The notes below the pieces were generated by a model, which saw only the letters and a program-made list of their open reading frames with translations, did no database searches and was not told the origin of the DNA. 64,000 nt of DNA from Brevundimonas bullata (lineage in GTDB: Bacteria > Pseudomonadota > Alphaproteobacteria > Caulobacterales > Caulobacteraceae), in NCBI RefSeq assembly GCF_003350205.1, contig NZ_QLLC01000011.1, forward strand, positions 1 to 64,000, given 5' to 3'. The translations under genes and the position numbers were made by a program. This document shows positions 17,976-30,798 of the stretch, one piece after another (positions within the stretch are counted from its first letter, which is position 1; every line of letters starts with the position of its first letter).

Positions 17976-18430
17976 CCAAGATGGACGACGAGGAACGCGA
18001 AGACCTCAAGCGAACCCGTCACATCGACGAGCCCTTGGGTGCGCGCCTGCGCGCCCTGAGAGAGGATCGCGGTCTTACGCAGGCCCAGATGGGTCATGAG
18101 CTGGGGATTTCCGCCAATCAGTGGGGGCGGCACGAAAGCGGCAAGAACCGTGTCCCGGCGGCGCGGCTTTGGCAGTTCTGTAAAGCGATGAACGTCGATG
18201 TGGCCGCCATCTACGAGGGGCTGCCCTTCCAGATTCTGCGGGACGGCGAATACAGCGTCGCGGGAATGGGAGAGAGGGAATGGGCCCCGGGCCTGGCCGG
18301 GCATCCGGCGGAGGCGGCGCCTCAACCCCTGGTGCAACGGATCGGCGCCGTCGTGCGGCAACTGCCGGAAGCGCGTCAGCGCACGGCGCTCGTGATTGTT
18401 CGAGCGTTGAAGGGCGAAGAAGAGGGCTGA
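17972..18430 (+). CDS. XRE-family regulator downstream of lnt
   Basis: A 152-residue protein with a central-N-terminal HTH (about residues 24-70; LREDRGLTQAQMGHELGISANQWGRHESGKNRVPAARL), then a linker and a C-terminal helical stretch. Start ATG at 17972 overlaps the lnt stop (ATGA), which decides the start over longer alternatives. The ISANQWGRHESG recognition region differs from the PraR-like proteins at 11309 and 18551. Its targets are unknown. Confidence 0.82.
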   Translation: MTKMDDEEREDLKRTRHIDEPLGARLRALREDRGLTQAQMGHELGISANQWGRHESGKNRVPAARLWQFCKAMNVDVAAIYEGLPFQILRDGEYSVAGMGEREWAPGLAGHPAEAAPQPLVQRIGAVVRQLPEARQRTALVIVRALKGEEEG

Positions 18431-18550
18431 GCGGGTTCTAGCGGGGCGCCTACACGCCCATCACGCGAATTGTCGTGACACCGCTGGCTATCCGTCGCAT
18501 TTCGGGACAATTGAGTAATTGAGTTCAGCGTAGTTTTTAGGCGAGAACGC

Positions 18551-18973
18551 ATGATGGTCAGAGGCTCGGCAGAGGATGGTCCCCATCCCGTGGACCGTCA
18601 TGTCGGTCGGCGGGTTTGCGAAAAACGCATCGCCTTGGGTTATAATCAGAGTGATCTGGGCCGGGCGCTCGGTCTGACCTTCCAGCAGATTCAGAAGTAT
18701 GAGAAGGGCGCCAACCGCGTTTCGGCCTCCAAGCTCTGGGACATCGCCCGCTTCTTCAAGGTCGATATCGGCTACTTCTTCGAGGGCCTGACGACGGCGG
18801 CGCCGGGTATGGCCGAAGGCGAGGCCGAGCCCTTCGTCCACGACTTCCCCGCGACGCGCCAGAGCATGGAGATCGGTCGTCTGGCGCCGCAGCTGTCGGT
18901 GCGGCAGCAGAAGCTGGTGCTGGACATGATGCGGGAAATGGCCGGCCCCGACGGCTCTGCCGACAAGGGCTGA
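18551..18973 (+). CDS. PraR-like XRE regulator
   Basis: A 140-residue regulator (or 139 from the second ATG) of the PraR group: [20 protein letters not shown] leads into an HTH with [19 protein letters not shown] and then [10 protein letters not shown]. The C-terminal helix (about 100-135) is typical. In Rhizobiales this gene type follows lnt and precedes metK; here another XRE gene precedes it and metK is absent. The leader contains two AATTGAG repeats 8 bases apart (18509 and 18517) and an imperfect TCACG..CGTGA pair near 18461, possible operator sites. A strong hairpin ends the gene. Confidence 0.85.
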   Translation: MMVRGSAEDGPHPVDRHVGRRVCEKRIALGYNQSDLGRALGLTFQQIQKYEKGANRVSASKLWDIARFFKVDIGYFFEGLTTAAPGMAEGEAEPFVHDFPATRQSMEIGRLAPQLSVRQQKLVLDMMREMAGPDGSADKG

Positions 18974-18993
18974 GGCGGCGAACCGGAATTGAA

Positions 18994-19019
18994 AAAGGCG
19001 CGGATTGCTCCGCGCCTTT
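18994..19019. terminator. Bidirectional terminator between XRE and ahpD
   Basis: AAAGGCGCGGA-TTGC-TCCGCGCCTTT, an 11-bp perfect stem with T tract on the plus strand (CCTTTCTG) and A tract (GAAAAA) that gives a T tract on the minus strand. It lies between two convergent genes. Confidence 0.85.
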
Positions 19020-19057
19020 CTGCTGTCTGGCGATCCGTGGCGGATCAACCCGCCAGA

Positions 19058-19591
19058 TTAGCCCGCCAGTGCGGCTTCCGAGGCGACGATCCGGCTGGCG
19101 GCGTGGACCACGGCGCCGATGCGAAGCGCAGCCTGGACCTGGACGTTGGGCACGCCGTGCTTGCGCAGTTCGCCTTCGTGCGCGTCAAGGCAGGCGCCGC
19201 AACCGTTGATGGCCGAGACGGCGGTGGACCACAGTTCGAAGTCCAGCTTCTCGACGCCGGGGTTGGCGATGACGTTCATGCGCAGCTTGGCCGGCAGGGT
19301 CGTGTACTCGTTGTTCTTCATCAGGTGCAGCGAGCGGTAGTAGATGTTGTTCATGCCCATGATGGCGGCGGCGGCCTTGGCCGCGGTCAGGGCTTCGGGC
19401 GACAGGACGGTCGCGGCCTGGGTCTCGATGGCCTTGACGACCGGGGCGACGCCGATGGCGTGGGCCGAGGCCAGGAAGCAGCCCCATTTCTGCTGGTCGT
19501 TCAGCACGGTCTCATTGGCCAGCGAGGACAGGTTCAGCGAGATGTCCTTGGCGTAGGCCGGGATCATTTCACGCAGGGCGTCGATGGACAT
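19058..19591 (-). CDS. ahpD: Alkylhydroperoxidase AhpD
   Basis: A 177-residue AhpD-type carboxymuconolactone decarboxylase-fold protein. The active site E119, C131-GA-C134 and H138 (NGCGACLDAHEG) matches the mycobacterial AhpD arrangement almost residue for residue. It reduces AhpC using lipoylated partner proteins in known systems. I chose the start at 19591 because GAAGGAAG lies just upstream. It follows ahpC on the minus strand, but a hairpin with T tract separates them. Confidence 0.93.
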   Translation of the reverse strand: MSIDALREMIPAYAKDISLNLSSLANETVLNDQQKWGCFLASAHAIGVAPVVKAIETQAATVLSPEALTAAKAAAAIMGMNNIYYRSLHLMKNNEYTTLPAKLRMNVIANPGVEKLDFELWSTAVSAINGCGACLDAHEGELRKHGVPNVQVQAALRIGAVVHAASRIVASEAALAG

Positions 19592-19680
19592 GGAAACTTC
19601 CTTCAGATCAACGGCGCCGCTTGCGCCGGACACAATATGGGGAGGGCCGACGCGCCCGTCAGGGCAGGGCGCCGGGCATG

Positions 19681-19712
19681 AAAAAGGCGGCGACAGTCGC
19701 CCGCCGCCGCCT
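19681..19712 (-). terminator. Hairpin with T tract between ahpC and ahpD
   Basis: On the minus strand AGGCGGCG...CGCCGCCT followed by TTTTT, about 60 bases after the ahpC stop. It could end most ahpC transcripts and set a lower level for ahpD. Confidence 0.65.
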
Positions 19713-19772
19713 CTTCCAGAGGGGGCGGCCCGAACCCTACAAACGCGGTCCGGGCCGTACCTGGGCCAGTAC

Positions 19773-20327
19773 TTAAGCGGCCAAGGTCTCGCCGCCGACC
19801 GGGCGGTTGCAGGCGCACAGTTCGTCGGTCTGCAGGGCGTCGACGACGCGCAGCGTGTCTTCCGGCGAACGGCCGACGTTCAGGTTGGTGACATAGACGT
19901 GCTGGACGACATTGTGCGGATCGACGACGAAGGTGGCGCGCAGGGCGACGCCGTTTTCTTCGTCCAGGATGCCCAGGTCGCGGGCCAGCTTGCCGCCGGT
20001 GTCAGCGAACTGCCAGATCGGCAGCTTGTTCAGGTCGGCGTGGTCGCGGCGCCAGGCCAGCTTGACGAATTCGTTATCGGTCGAACCGCCCAGCACCACG
20101 GTGTCGCGGTCTTCGAAGTCCTTGCCCAGCTTGGCGAAGGCGGCGATTTCGGTCGGGCAGACGAAGGTGAAGTCCTTCGGGTAGAAGAAGATGACCTTCC
20201 ACTTGCCGTCAAAGCTGTCCTGCGTCAGCGTTTCAAACGCGGAGACGCCGTTTTCTTCATGGTCGTTGAAGCCCGGCTTCACGCCAGTGATCTTGAATTC
20301 AGGCAGTTTTTGACCGACGCCCAGCAT
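19773..20327 (-). CDS. ahpC: Peroxiredoxin AhpC (mycobacterial-like)
   Basis: A 184-residue 2-Cys peroxiredoxin. The peroxidatic cysteine is C57 in FYPKDFTFVCPTE. The C-terminus has C171 and C173 in DALQTDELCACN, the form seen in Mycobacterium tuberculosis AhpC rather than the E. coli AhpF-dependent type. That agrees with the AhpD gene next door and with no ahpF in view. GGAG 8 bases before the ATG at 20327 supports this start. It is divergent from katG. Confidence 0.93.
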   Translation of the reverse strand: MLGVGQKLPEFKITGVKPGFNDHEENGVSAFETLTQDSFDGKWKVIFFYPKDFTFVCPTEIAAFAKLGKDFEDRDTVVLGGSTDNEFVKLAWRRDHADLNKLPIWQFADTGGKLARDLGILDEENGVALRATFVVDPHNVVQHVYVTNLNVGRSPEDTLRVVDALQTDELCACNRPVGGETLAA

Positions 20328-22813
<2,486 letters not shown>

Positions 22814-22822
22814 GCGTAAAGG

Positions 22823-22860
22823 AGGCGTCGCGGGCCAACCGGCTCGCGACGCCTTTCTTC
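22823..22860 (+). terminator. katG terminator
   Basis: AGGCGTCGCG / CGCGACGCCT stem with a 12-base loop and TTCTTC tail, starting 10 bases after the katG stop. oxyR therefore probably has its own start or depends on read-through. Confidence 0.75.
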
Positions 22861-22915
22861 ATCAATGGTTTCGATTGTCTTTGAAAACACGATAGGGCGC
22901 GCCTATGTGGGGCGG

Positions 22916-23803
22916 ATGCTCCCCACCCTGCGACAACTCCACTATCTCAAGCTCCTGGCCGAACACGCCTCGTTCAGCCGCGCCGCCGAGGCCGCCCACG
23001 TCAGCCAGCCGGCCCTGTCGGCGGGGGTGCAGGAACTGGAGAAGATCCTGGGCGCGCCCGTGGTCGAGCGCACGCGCGGCGCGGTGCAACTGACCGCCGT
23101 CGGCGCCGAGGCGGTCAAACGGGCCGAGGACGTCCTGGCCCGCACCGAGGACCTGGTCGAGGCGGCGAAAAACGCGGGCAAGCCCCTGTCGGGCCGGTTC
23201 CGCCTGGGCATCATCCCCACCGTCGCCCCCTTCCTTCTGCCCCGCGCCCTGCCCGGCCTGCGCGAGCAATACCCGGCCCTGCGCCTCTTCATCCGCGAGG
23301 ACCTGACCCCGCGCCTGATCGCCGGGCTGAAGGCGGGGCAGTTGGACGCCGCCGTCATCGCCCTGCCCTATGAGGCGCCCGGCATCGACCACGCCCGCAT
23401 CGGCGACGACGAGATTCTGGCCGCCGCCCCGGTCGGCCACCCCCTGGCCGGTCTCGGCCCCATCCCCGAGGGGATGCTGAAGTCTGACGACCTGATCCTG
23501 CTGGAAGACGGCCACTGCCTGCGCGATCAGGCCCTGGCCGCCGTCAACATCGAGGCCCCGCGCGGCGAGGACGTCTTCGCCGCCACCTCCCTGCACACCC
23601 TGGTCCAGATGGTGTCCGCCGGCCTGGGCGTCAGCTTCCTGCCGCAGATGGCCGTGACCGCAGGGCTGGCCGACAACCCCGGCGTCGTCGTCCGCCCCAT
23701 CTCCGCCGACGCCCCCCGCCGCGAGATCGTCGTCGCCTGGCGCGCCGGCTCCAGCCGCGCGGCGGAGGCCCGCCTGCTGGCCGAGGCGCTCAAGCTGGAC
23801 TGA
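22916..23803 (+). CDS. oxyR: OxyR-type LysR regulator lacking the resolving cysteine
   Basis: A 295-residue LysR protein. The N-terminal HTH is TLRQLHYLKLLAEHASFSRAAEAAHVSQPALS. The effector domain has the OxyR signature DLILLEDGHCLRDQAL and ATSLHTLVQMVSAGLGVSFLP. C201 equals E. coli C199, but the position of C208 is V210 (codon GTC at 23543), and C201 is the only cysteine in the protein, so the classic intramolecular disulfide cannot form. Start: ATG at 22916 fits the LysR N-terminus; an in-frame ATG at 22865 adds 17 residues. The katG/ahpC context supports a peroxide role. Confidence 0.88.
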   Translation: MLPTLRQLHYLKLLAEHASFSRAAEAAHVSQPALSAGVQELEKILGAPVVERTRGAVQLTAVGAEAVKRAEDVLARTEDLVEAAKNAGKPLSGRFRLGIIPTVAPFLLPRALPGLREQYPALRLFIREDLTPRLIAGLKAGQLDAAVIALPYEAPGIDHARIGDDEILAAAPVGHPLAGLGPIPEGMLKSDDLILLEDGHCLRDQALAAVNIEAPRGEDVFAATSLHTLVQMVSAGLGVSFLPQMAVTAGLADNPGVVVRPISADAPRREIVVAWRAGSSRAAEARLLAEALKLD

Positions 23804-23861
23804 CGCGGGGGCGAGGCCCTTAAGCCGCCAGGCCTTCCCCACGCCCCGATCCACCCGCCGC

Positions 23862-23968
23862 CGTCATCCTCGGGCTTGACCCGAGGATCCAGCGCAGCGG
23901 CGCGCTCGACCCTGCCGTTGTCGCGCAGGCGGACCACCCGATCCTCGGGTCAAGCCCGAGGATAACGG
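23862..23968. repeat. Compact inverted-arm palindromic element (P1)
   Basis: Arms at 23862-23889 and 23940-23967 are inverted copies; each arm is itself a hairpin (ATCCTCGGG-CTTGA-CCCGAGGAT). The right arm has one change (GATAACG in place of GATGACG). The ~50-base middle resembles that of the element at 34867. Confidence 0.85.
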
Positions 23969-23982
23969 CTATCGGCGGGCAC

Positions 23983-24336
23983 TCAATCAAGCAAAGCCTG
24001 CGCCGCGGAGTATTCGGCCAACATCTGCGCTTCCCGTTCGTCAGGGCCGATACCGATGATGATGAGGTTGTTCAACGGCACTGTTGGATGAAAGGCGGTG
24101 TTTGCGGCAAACCACAAGGTCTCCGACAGCGCCTCGTCCTCATGCCATGTGGTCGTTACAAACTTGTCGTCAGGGATTTCGTCAGGACCAGCTGCCGATA
24201 GGTTTGCCCAATCGACGCTGTCATCCCACGAACTGCAATCGACACCCCATGCCATCATGTAGAGGCAGCCCGAGCTGACTAGCCATTGGCTTACATGGTC
24301 TTGCCACTCGTCAGGAACAGCCTGAGGTGAGCACAA
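23983..24336 (-). CDS. Small hypothetical, DUF7684-like, possibly 5'-truncated
   Basis: 117 residues from a TTG codon. The sequence WLVSSGCLYMMAWGVDCSSWDDSVDWANL, then DDKFVTTTWHEDEALSETLWFA and PLNNLIIIGI, resembles from memory the DUF7684 family. Homologues appear to start further upstream, yet here the frame is closed by TGA at 24357-24355, leaving only eight more codons (GHSKPFLC..). So the gene may be a 5'-truncated remnant or use a weak start. Local G+C is about 52%, well below the neighbours, suggesting acquired DNA. It lies next to the P1 repeat. Confidence 0.5.
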   Translation of the reverse strand: MCSPQAVPDEWQDHVSQWLVSSGCLYMMAWGVDCSSWDDSVDWANLSAAGPDEIPDDKFVTTTWHEDEALSETLWFAANTAFHPTVPLNNLIIIGIGPDEREAQMLAEYSAAQALLD

Positions 24337-24462
24337 GAACGGCTTTGAATGGCCTCAACGCATCTATCGACGGCGGGTCGGAGCCGGGTAGCAAATGCAG
24401 ATATGTAACTCGCATATCGCCGTTCTATCACAAGGCGAGGCGGACACAGCGCACCCTCTCCC

Positions 24463-24498
24463 AAACAAAAAGGCCGGCGGATCGCTCCGCCGGCCTTT
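24463..24498 (-). terminator. acnA terminator
   Basis: 13-bp perfect stem (AAAGGCCGGCGGA / TCCGCCGGCCTTT) with TCGC loop; on the minus strand it is followed by TTTTTG. It lies 25 bases beyond the acnA stop. Confidence 0.9.
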
Positions 24499-24522
24499 CC
24501 ATTTCAGACGACTGCCTGAGAC

Positions 24523-27228
<2,706 letters not shown>

Positions 27229-27425
27229 GGAGAGGGTCCTCTGACAAACGCCGCCCGACAATTCGGTTGCGCCTTCGCGCGCTGGACGCCGGGGCGCACA
27301 GGTCCCAGGCGCGCGCGGCGAAAGCCTGCTGCGGCGCTTGCGCGTATAGTCCTGTGCGCGGGAGCCGTCCATGTATCCACAACGTCCTCGTGGACATTGA
27401 GAGAGGTTCGCAAATCGGCGGGGCC

Positions 27426-28070
27426 ATGCTGAAGACGGTCGACATCCAGTCCCTGAGCCTGTCGCGCGGCGAGCGCCTCCTGTTCCAGGGCCTGTCGTTG
27501 CGGCTTTCGGCGGGCGAGGCCGTGGCTCTGACGGGCGCCAACGGGGCGGGCAAGACCAGTCTGCTGCGGGCCGTGGCGGGCTTTATCCGGCCCGATGCGG
27601 GCGCGATCACATTTTCCGGCGGGCCGAATGCCGGACCCGGCTTGGACGGCGAGACGCTGGAGCCCGAGACGGCGCGACGCGAGGGCGTCCACCTGCTGGG
27701 ACACCTCGAAGGCCTGAAGCCGACGCAGACGGCGCGTCAGGAGTTCGACTTTCAGACGGCGTGGCTGGGCGGAAATCCTGCGGCGCGGGATGCGGCGGTC
27801 GCTCGCCTCTCGCTGACGCCCCTGCTGGATCTGGAGACGCGCAAGCTGTCGGCGGGCCAGAAGCGGCGCCTGTCGCTGGCGCGGCTGATCGCGGCCCCGC
27901 GCGCCCTGTGGCTGCTGGACGAACCCCTGGCCCCGCTGGACGAACGCTGGCGCGCGGTGGCCGCCGAGCTGATGACGGCCCATCTGGCGTCCGGCGGCAT
28001 GATCCTGGCGGCGGTGCACGACCCCCTGCCCGTCCCGGCGCGCAATCTCGATCTCGGGGGCCTGTCTTGA
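27426..28070 (+). CDS. ccmA: Haem exporter ATPase CcmA
   Basis: A 214-residue ABC ATPase of the cytochrome c maturation system. Walker [10 protein letters not shown], a CcmA-type signature [15 protein letters not shown], Walker [13 protein letters not shown], and the H-loop AAVHD are all visible. Together with CcmB it releases holo-CcmE from CcmC-haem. The start at 27426 ([17 protein letters not shown]) fits the family. The stop overlaps the ccmB start. Confidence 0.93.
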   Translation: MLKTVDIQSLSLSRGERLLFQGLSLRLSAGEAVALTGANGAGKTSLLRAVAGFIRPDAGAITFSGGPNAGPGLDGETLEPETARREGVHLLGHLEGLKPTQTARQEFDFQTAWLGGNPAARDAAVARLSLTPLLDLETRKLSAGQKRRLSLARLIAAPRALWLLDEPLAPLDERWRAVAAELMTAHLASGGMILAAVHDPLPVPARNLDLGGLS

Positions 28071-28732
28071 AGGCCGTGCGCGTCCTGTTCGGCCGCGAAC
28101 TGTCGCTGGCCTGGGGCGGCGGCGGCGGGCCGTTGCTGGCCTGCGGCTTCATGCTGTGCCTGACCGCCATTCTGCCGCTGGCGGCGGGCGGCGATCCGCG
28201 CATCCTGGCTCCGGCGGCCTCGGGCGCCAGTTGGATGGCCCTGGCCTTGGCTTCGCTCTTGTCGCTGGAGCGGCTGTTCGAGCGCGATCTGGAGGACGGG
28301 GCCCTGGACCTCTTGGCGCTCGGCCCCTTGCCTCTGGAAGCGACCGTGGCGATCAAGGCTGTGGCGCAATGGCTGGCCACGGGCCTGCCGCTGGCGCTCG
28401 CGGCGCCCGTTGCGGCCCTGGCCCTGGGTCAGCCGGCCCATCTGATCGGTCTGACGGCGCTGGCGGCGGCCATCGGCGGTCTGGGCTTCGCCTTCACCGG
28501 GGCGCTCGGCGCCGCTCTGGCTCTGGGGGCCAAGCGCGGCGGGCTACTGATCGCGGTGGTGGTGCTGCCTTTGTTCATTCCGCCGGTGGTGTTCGGCGCG
28601 GGCGCCCTGACGCGAGCGGCCAATGGTCAGGACCCGCTGTCGGCCCTGGCCCTTTTGAGCGCCTATGTCCTGTTCGCCATGGTGATCGCTCCGGTCGCCG
28701 GCGCGGCGGCGGTCCGTAACGCCCAGGGCTGA
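28067..28732 (+). CDS. ccmB: Haem exporter membrane protein CcmB
   Basis: A 221-residue membrane protein with six predicted helices; [35 protein letters not shown] and [13 protein letters not shown] are CcmB hallmarks. The start is non-ATG: TTG at 28067 overlaps the ccmA stop (TTGA); GTG at 28076 is the alternative. No ccmC or ccmD follows; instead there is a palindromic element and a convergent gene, so the cluster is split or partial here. Confidence 0.9.
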   Translation: MKAVRVLFGRELSLAWGGGGGPLLACGFMLCLTAILPLAAGGDPRILAPAASGASWMALALASLLSLERLFERDLEDGALDLLALGPLPLEATVAIKAVAQWLATGLPLALAAPVAALALGQPAHLIGLTALAAAIGGLGFAFTGALGAALALGAKRGGLLIAVVVLPLFIPPVVFGAGALTRAANGQDPLSALALLSAYVLFAMVIAPVAGAAAVRNAQG

Positions 28733-28751
28733 GGCGGCGCCTTCAATACCT

Positions 28752-28868
28752 CTCATCCCGGCGGACGCCGGGACCCAGTTCTTTGGCGACAAGAGCAACG
28801 GCGGCCTTGTCGTTGGCTTGATTCTGCGTGTGAGGCTCTCACTGGATCCCGGCGTCCGCCGGGATGAG
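28752..28868. repeat. Inverted-arm palindromic element (Q1)
   Basis: Arms 28752-28779 and 28841-28868 are exact inverted copies, each with an inner palindrome (CCCGGCGGACGCCGGG). 117 bases overall, lying between convergent ccmB and the Smr gene. The same arms recur at 57156-57263. Confidence 0.88.
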
Positions 28869-28882
28869 CGGGAAATGGAAAT

Positions 28883-29485
28883 TTAGCGCGGCTTCAGCGT
28901 GACGTAGAGGGCGCCGTCGCCGCCGTGACGCCGGTGGGCGAAGGCGAAGCCGGACACCACGCCGCGCAGATGCGGTCCGGTCAACCAGTCATGCACCGAA
29001 CTGCGGATGACGCCGCCGCCGCGCCGTCCCTGACCTGTGATGACCAGAACCGAGCGCAGGCCGCGCGCCTGACAGCCCATCAGGAAGCCGCGCAACTGAT
29101 CCTCGGCCTCGAAGCGACCGAAGCCGTGCAGGTCGATGCGGGCCTCGATCGGATCGCGTTCACGCGACAGGCGGCGCTGGCGACGCGGCTCCAGCTCTTC
29201 GGGCGCGGGCCGGGCGCGGCTGGGCGTCGGTTTGGCCGGGGTCGTGATCCCGAGCGCCTCGAAAGTCGGCGTCTGATCGGGCGCATTGCGCTTCTTGCCC
29301 GCGACGCCGCGTGCAGGCTTGGCCGCCGCCGAGGCCGGCATGGACGCCGTGTCAGGATCAGGCAGGACGGCGCCGGGGGTGACGCGGGCGGCCTTGCGGC
29401 GCGGAGGCGGGGTCACTGTCCCGGTCACGCGGGCCCAGATGCGTTTGTCGTCGTCGGAAGAGGCAGGCGGGCCTTTTCGCGCCAC
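28883..29485 (-). CDS. Smr-domain protein
   Basis: A 200-residue protein. The first ~100 residues are Ala/Pro/Arg-rich and probably disordered; the C-terminal Smr domain (about 108-200) has the IDLHGFGRFEA motif and VLVITGQGRRGGGVIRSSV, typical of MutS2-type small nicking domains. Related free-standing Smr proteins act as endonucleases on DNA or RNA; activity here is inference. It ends the minus-strand group DUF2975-XRE-Smr, 1 base after the XRE stop. Confidence 0.9.
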   Translation of the reverse strand: MARKGPPASSDDDKRIWARVTGTVTPPPRRKAARVTPGAVLPDPDTASMPASAAAKPARGVAGKKRNAPDQTPTFEALGITTPAKPTPSRARPAPEELEPRRQRRLSRERDPIEARIDLHGFGRFEAEDQLRGFLMGCQARGLRSVLVITGQGRRGGGVIRSSVHDWLTGPHLRGVVSGFAFAHRRHGGDGALYVTLKPR

Positions 29486-29486
29486 C

Positions 29487-29735
29487 TCAGTCCCCGGCGT
29501 CGTCGAAGGGGTCGCCCACGTCGGAGCCAGGTCCAGGTTCGTGCGCCAGCAGGTCGCCCGGTTGGCAATCCAGCTCGCGGCACAGGGCGTCCAGGGTCGA
29601 GAAGCGCACGGCGCGCGCCTTGCCGGTCTTGAGGATCGACAGATTGGCCACGGTCACGCCGACCCGGTCGGCGAGCTCCGTCAGCGACATGCGTCGTTCG
29701 GCGAGGATGCGGTCAAGTTGGACGCGGATGGCCAT
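29487..29735 (-). CDS. Small XRE/HTH_26 regulator
   Basis: An 82-residue helix-turn-helix protein (AIRVQLDRILAERRMSLTELADRVGVTVANLSILKTGKARAVRFSTLDALCRELDCQPGDLL). Such proteins are commonly encoded directly after DUF2975 membrane proteins, as here (23-base gap). It probably autoregulates the pair. The acidic C-tail (last ~18 residues) is unusual but not informative. Confidence 0.9.
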   Translation of the reverse strand: MAIRVQLDRILAERRMSLTELADRVGVTVANLSILKTGKARAVRFSTLDALCRELDCQPGDLLAHEPGPGSDVGDPFDDAGD

Positions 29736-29758
29736 GGGGTCAGCTTAACGTTTCCAGA

Positions 29759-30352
29759 TCAGATCGTCAGTTCGGATTCGCGACGCAGGCGCGCGCCTTC
29801 GCGGAAGACCTCCGCCAGGACGAAGACGACCAGGATGGAGAAGACGGGGGTGAGCAGGTCGCTGATCCCCTGCGGCTCCATGACGCCGGGAGCCAGGCGG
29901 GCGGCGACCAAGCCCTGCGCCACCCAGACGCCGCCGGTCACGATGGCCAGGATCAGGCCGATCTGGCGCAGGCGGCGGACATTGTCGGGCTGGAAGGGAT
30001 CGCCCAGGGTCAGGGTGCGGAAAATCTTTCGCAGACCCCGCAGGATCATCAGGAAGCCGCCGAAATAGGCGGTGATGGCCCCGACGCCGAACAGCAGCAG
30101 GGGGCGGGTCAGCGGCATCTGACGACCATCGGCGCCGTCGCTGACGGTCACGTTCAGGTTGTCGATGGGAATGAAGATGGAGGCGACCCAGAGTAGCAGC
30201 AACACGCCGGTGATCAGGGCCAGCAGCACATAGGCGACGTCCAGCGCGATCTTCAGCAGGCTGGAGACGGAACCTGGGCCCAGAGTCTTGAGGTTGGCGC
30301 CCGGCAGGCGCGGCGCTCTTATCCCGATGGCTGGCAGTTTCGGGAGGCGCAT
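29759..30352 (-). CDS. DUF2975 membrane protein
   Basis: A 197-residue protein with four predicted membrane helices (about residues 35-60, 85-107, 130-150 and 168-185) and the DUF2975 block RKIFRTLTLGDPFQPDNVRRLRQIGLI. Function unknown; the family is usually encoded with an HTH_26 regulator, present next downstream. A basic Pro-rich N-terminus of ~25 residues precedes the first helix. Confidence 0.85.
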   Translation of the reverse strand: MRLPKLPAIGIRAPRLPGANLKTLGPGSVSSLLKIALDVAYVLLALITGVLLLLWVASIFIPIDNLNVTVSDGADGRQMPLTRPLLLFGVGAITAYFGGFLMILRGLRKIFRTLTLGDPFQPDNVRRLRQIGLILAIVTGGVWVAQGLVAARLAPGVMEPQGISDLLTPVFSILVVFVLAEVFREGARLRRESELTI

Positions 30353-30481
30353 GAAGTCAGGTCTCGGGCCGGGTGGTTCAGGGCGCGATCGCCGCGCGGG
30401 GTCCGGCAGACCCTCACGCGGCGCTATTCTTCGCGGTGTTCATGCTGATCGTCAAAGCCCCCGATGTGATCCAGCCTTGGA

Positions 30482-30598
30482 TCACAGGCTCTGGATCAGA
30501 AGGGCGACGGCGGCGGTCGGCAGGGCGGCCAGCAGAAGGGCGTTGAAGAAGCCGTGGCCGACGCGGTCCATCCAGATCGAGGTTTTCATCGCTTGCAT
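30482..30598 (-). CDS. 38-residue single-span membrane peptide
   Basis: Starts MQAMKTSIWMDRVGHGF and continues with a hydrophobic helix NALLLAALPTAAVALL to the stop. A good ribosome-binding site (GGAG, 7 bases before the ATG at 30598) supports translation and decides this start over an upstream longer frame. It is divergent from rdgB. I do not know a function; size and layout fit a small regulatory or stress membrane peptide. Confidence 0.6.
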   Translation of the reverse strand: MQAMKTSIWMDRVGHGFFNALLLAALPTAAVALLIQSL

Positions 30599-30615
30599 CG
30601 TATCTCTCCGTGGTT

Positions 30616-30630
30616 GCACGATTTTCGTGC
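30616..30630. promoter_or_regulatory. Hairpin in the leader of the 38-residue peptide
   Basis: GCACGA-TTT-TCGTGC, a perfect 6-bp palindrome 18 bases upstream of the peptide start; could be an operator or an mRNA hairpin. Confidence 0.4.
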
Positions 30631-30746
30631 GTTTATGTGGTGTCGCTGGGTGAACGTTGCGTTGTTTTCGCTTCGTTTGAACGGTGCGACCCCCGTTCTT
30701 GAGATTGAAGATAGGGGCGACCTCGTCGAAAAGCACGTTACATATC

Positions 30747-30763
30747 GTTTAACGATGTTAAAC
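30747..30763. promoter_or_regulatory. Palindrome in rdgB promoter region
   Basis: GTTTAAC-GAT-GTTAAAC, perfect 7-bp arms, 36 bases before the rdgB ATG in an AT-rich stretch. Two TTAA cores are 5 bases apart, so it does not fit the CtrA TTAA-N7-TTAA form; regulator unknown. Confidence 0.5.
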
Positions 30764-30798
30764 TTCCGCAATGCATCGGACGGGACTAAGGTGACTGC

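Noticed and set aside
30747..30763. CtrA binding site
   Set aside because: The two TTAA cores are 5 bases apart, not 7, and the flanking AACCAT-like context is missing; listed only as a palindrome.
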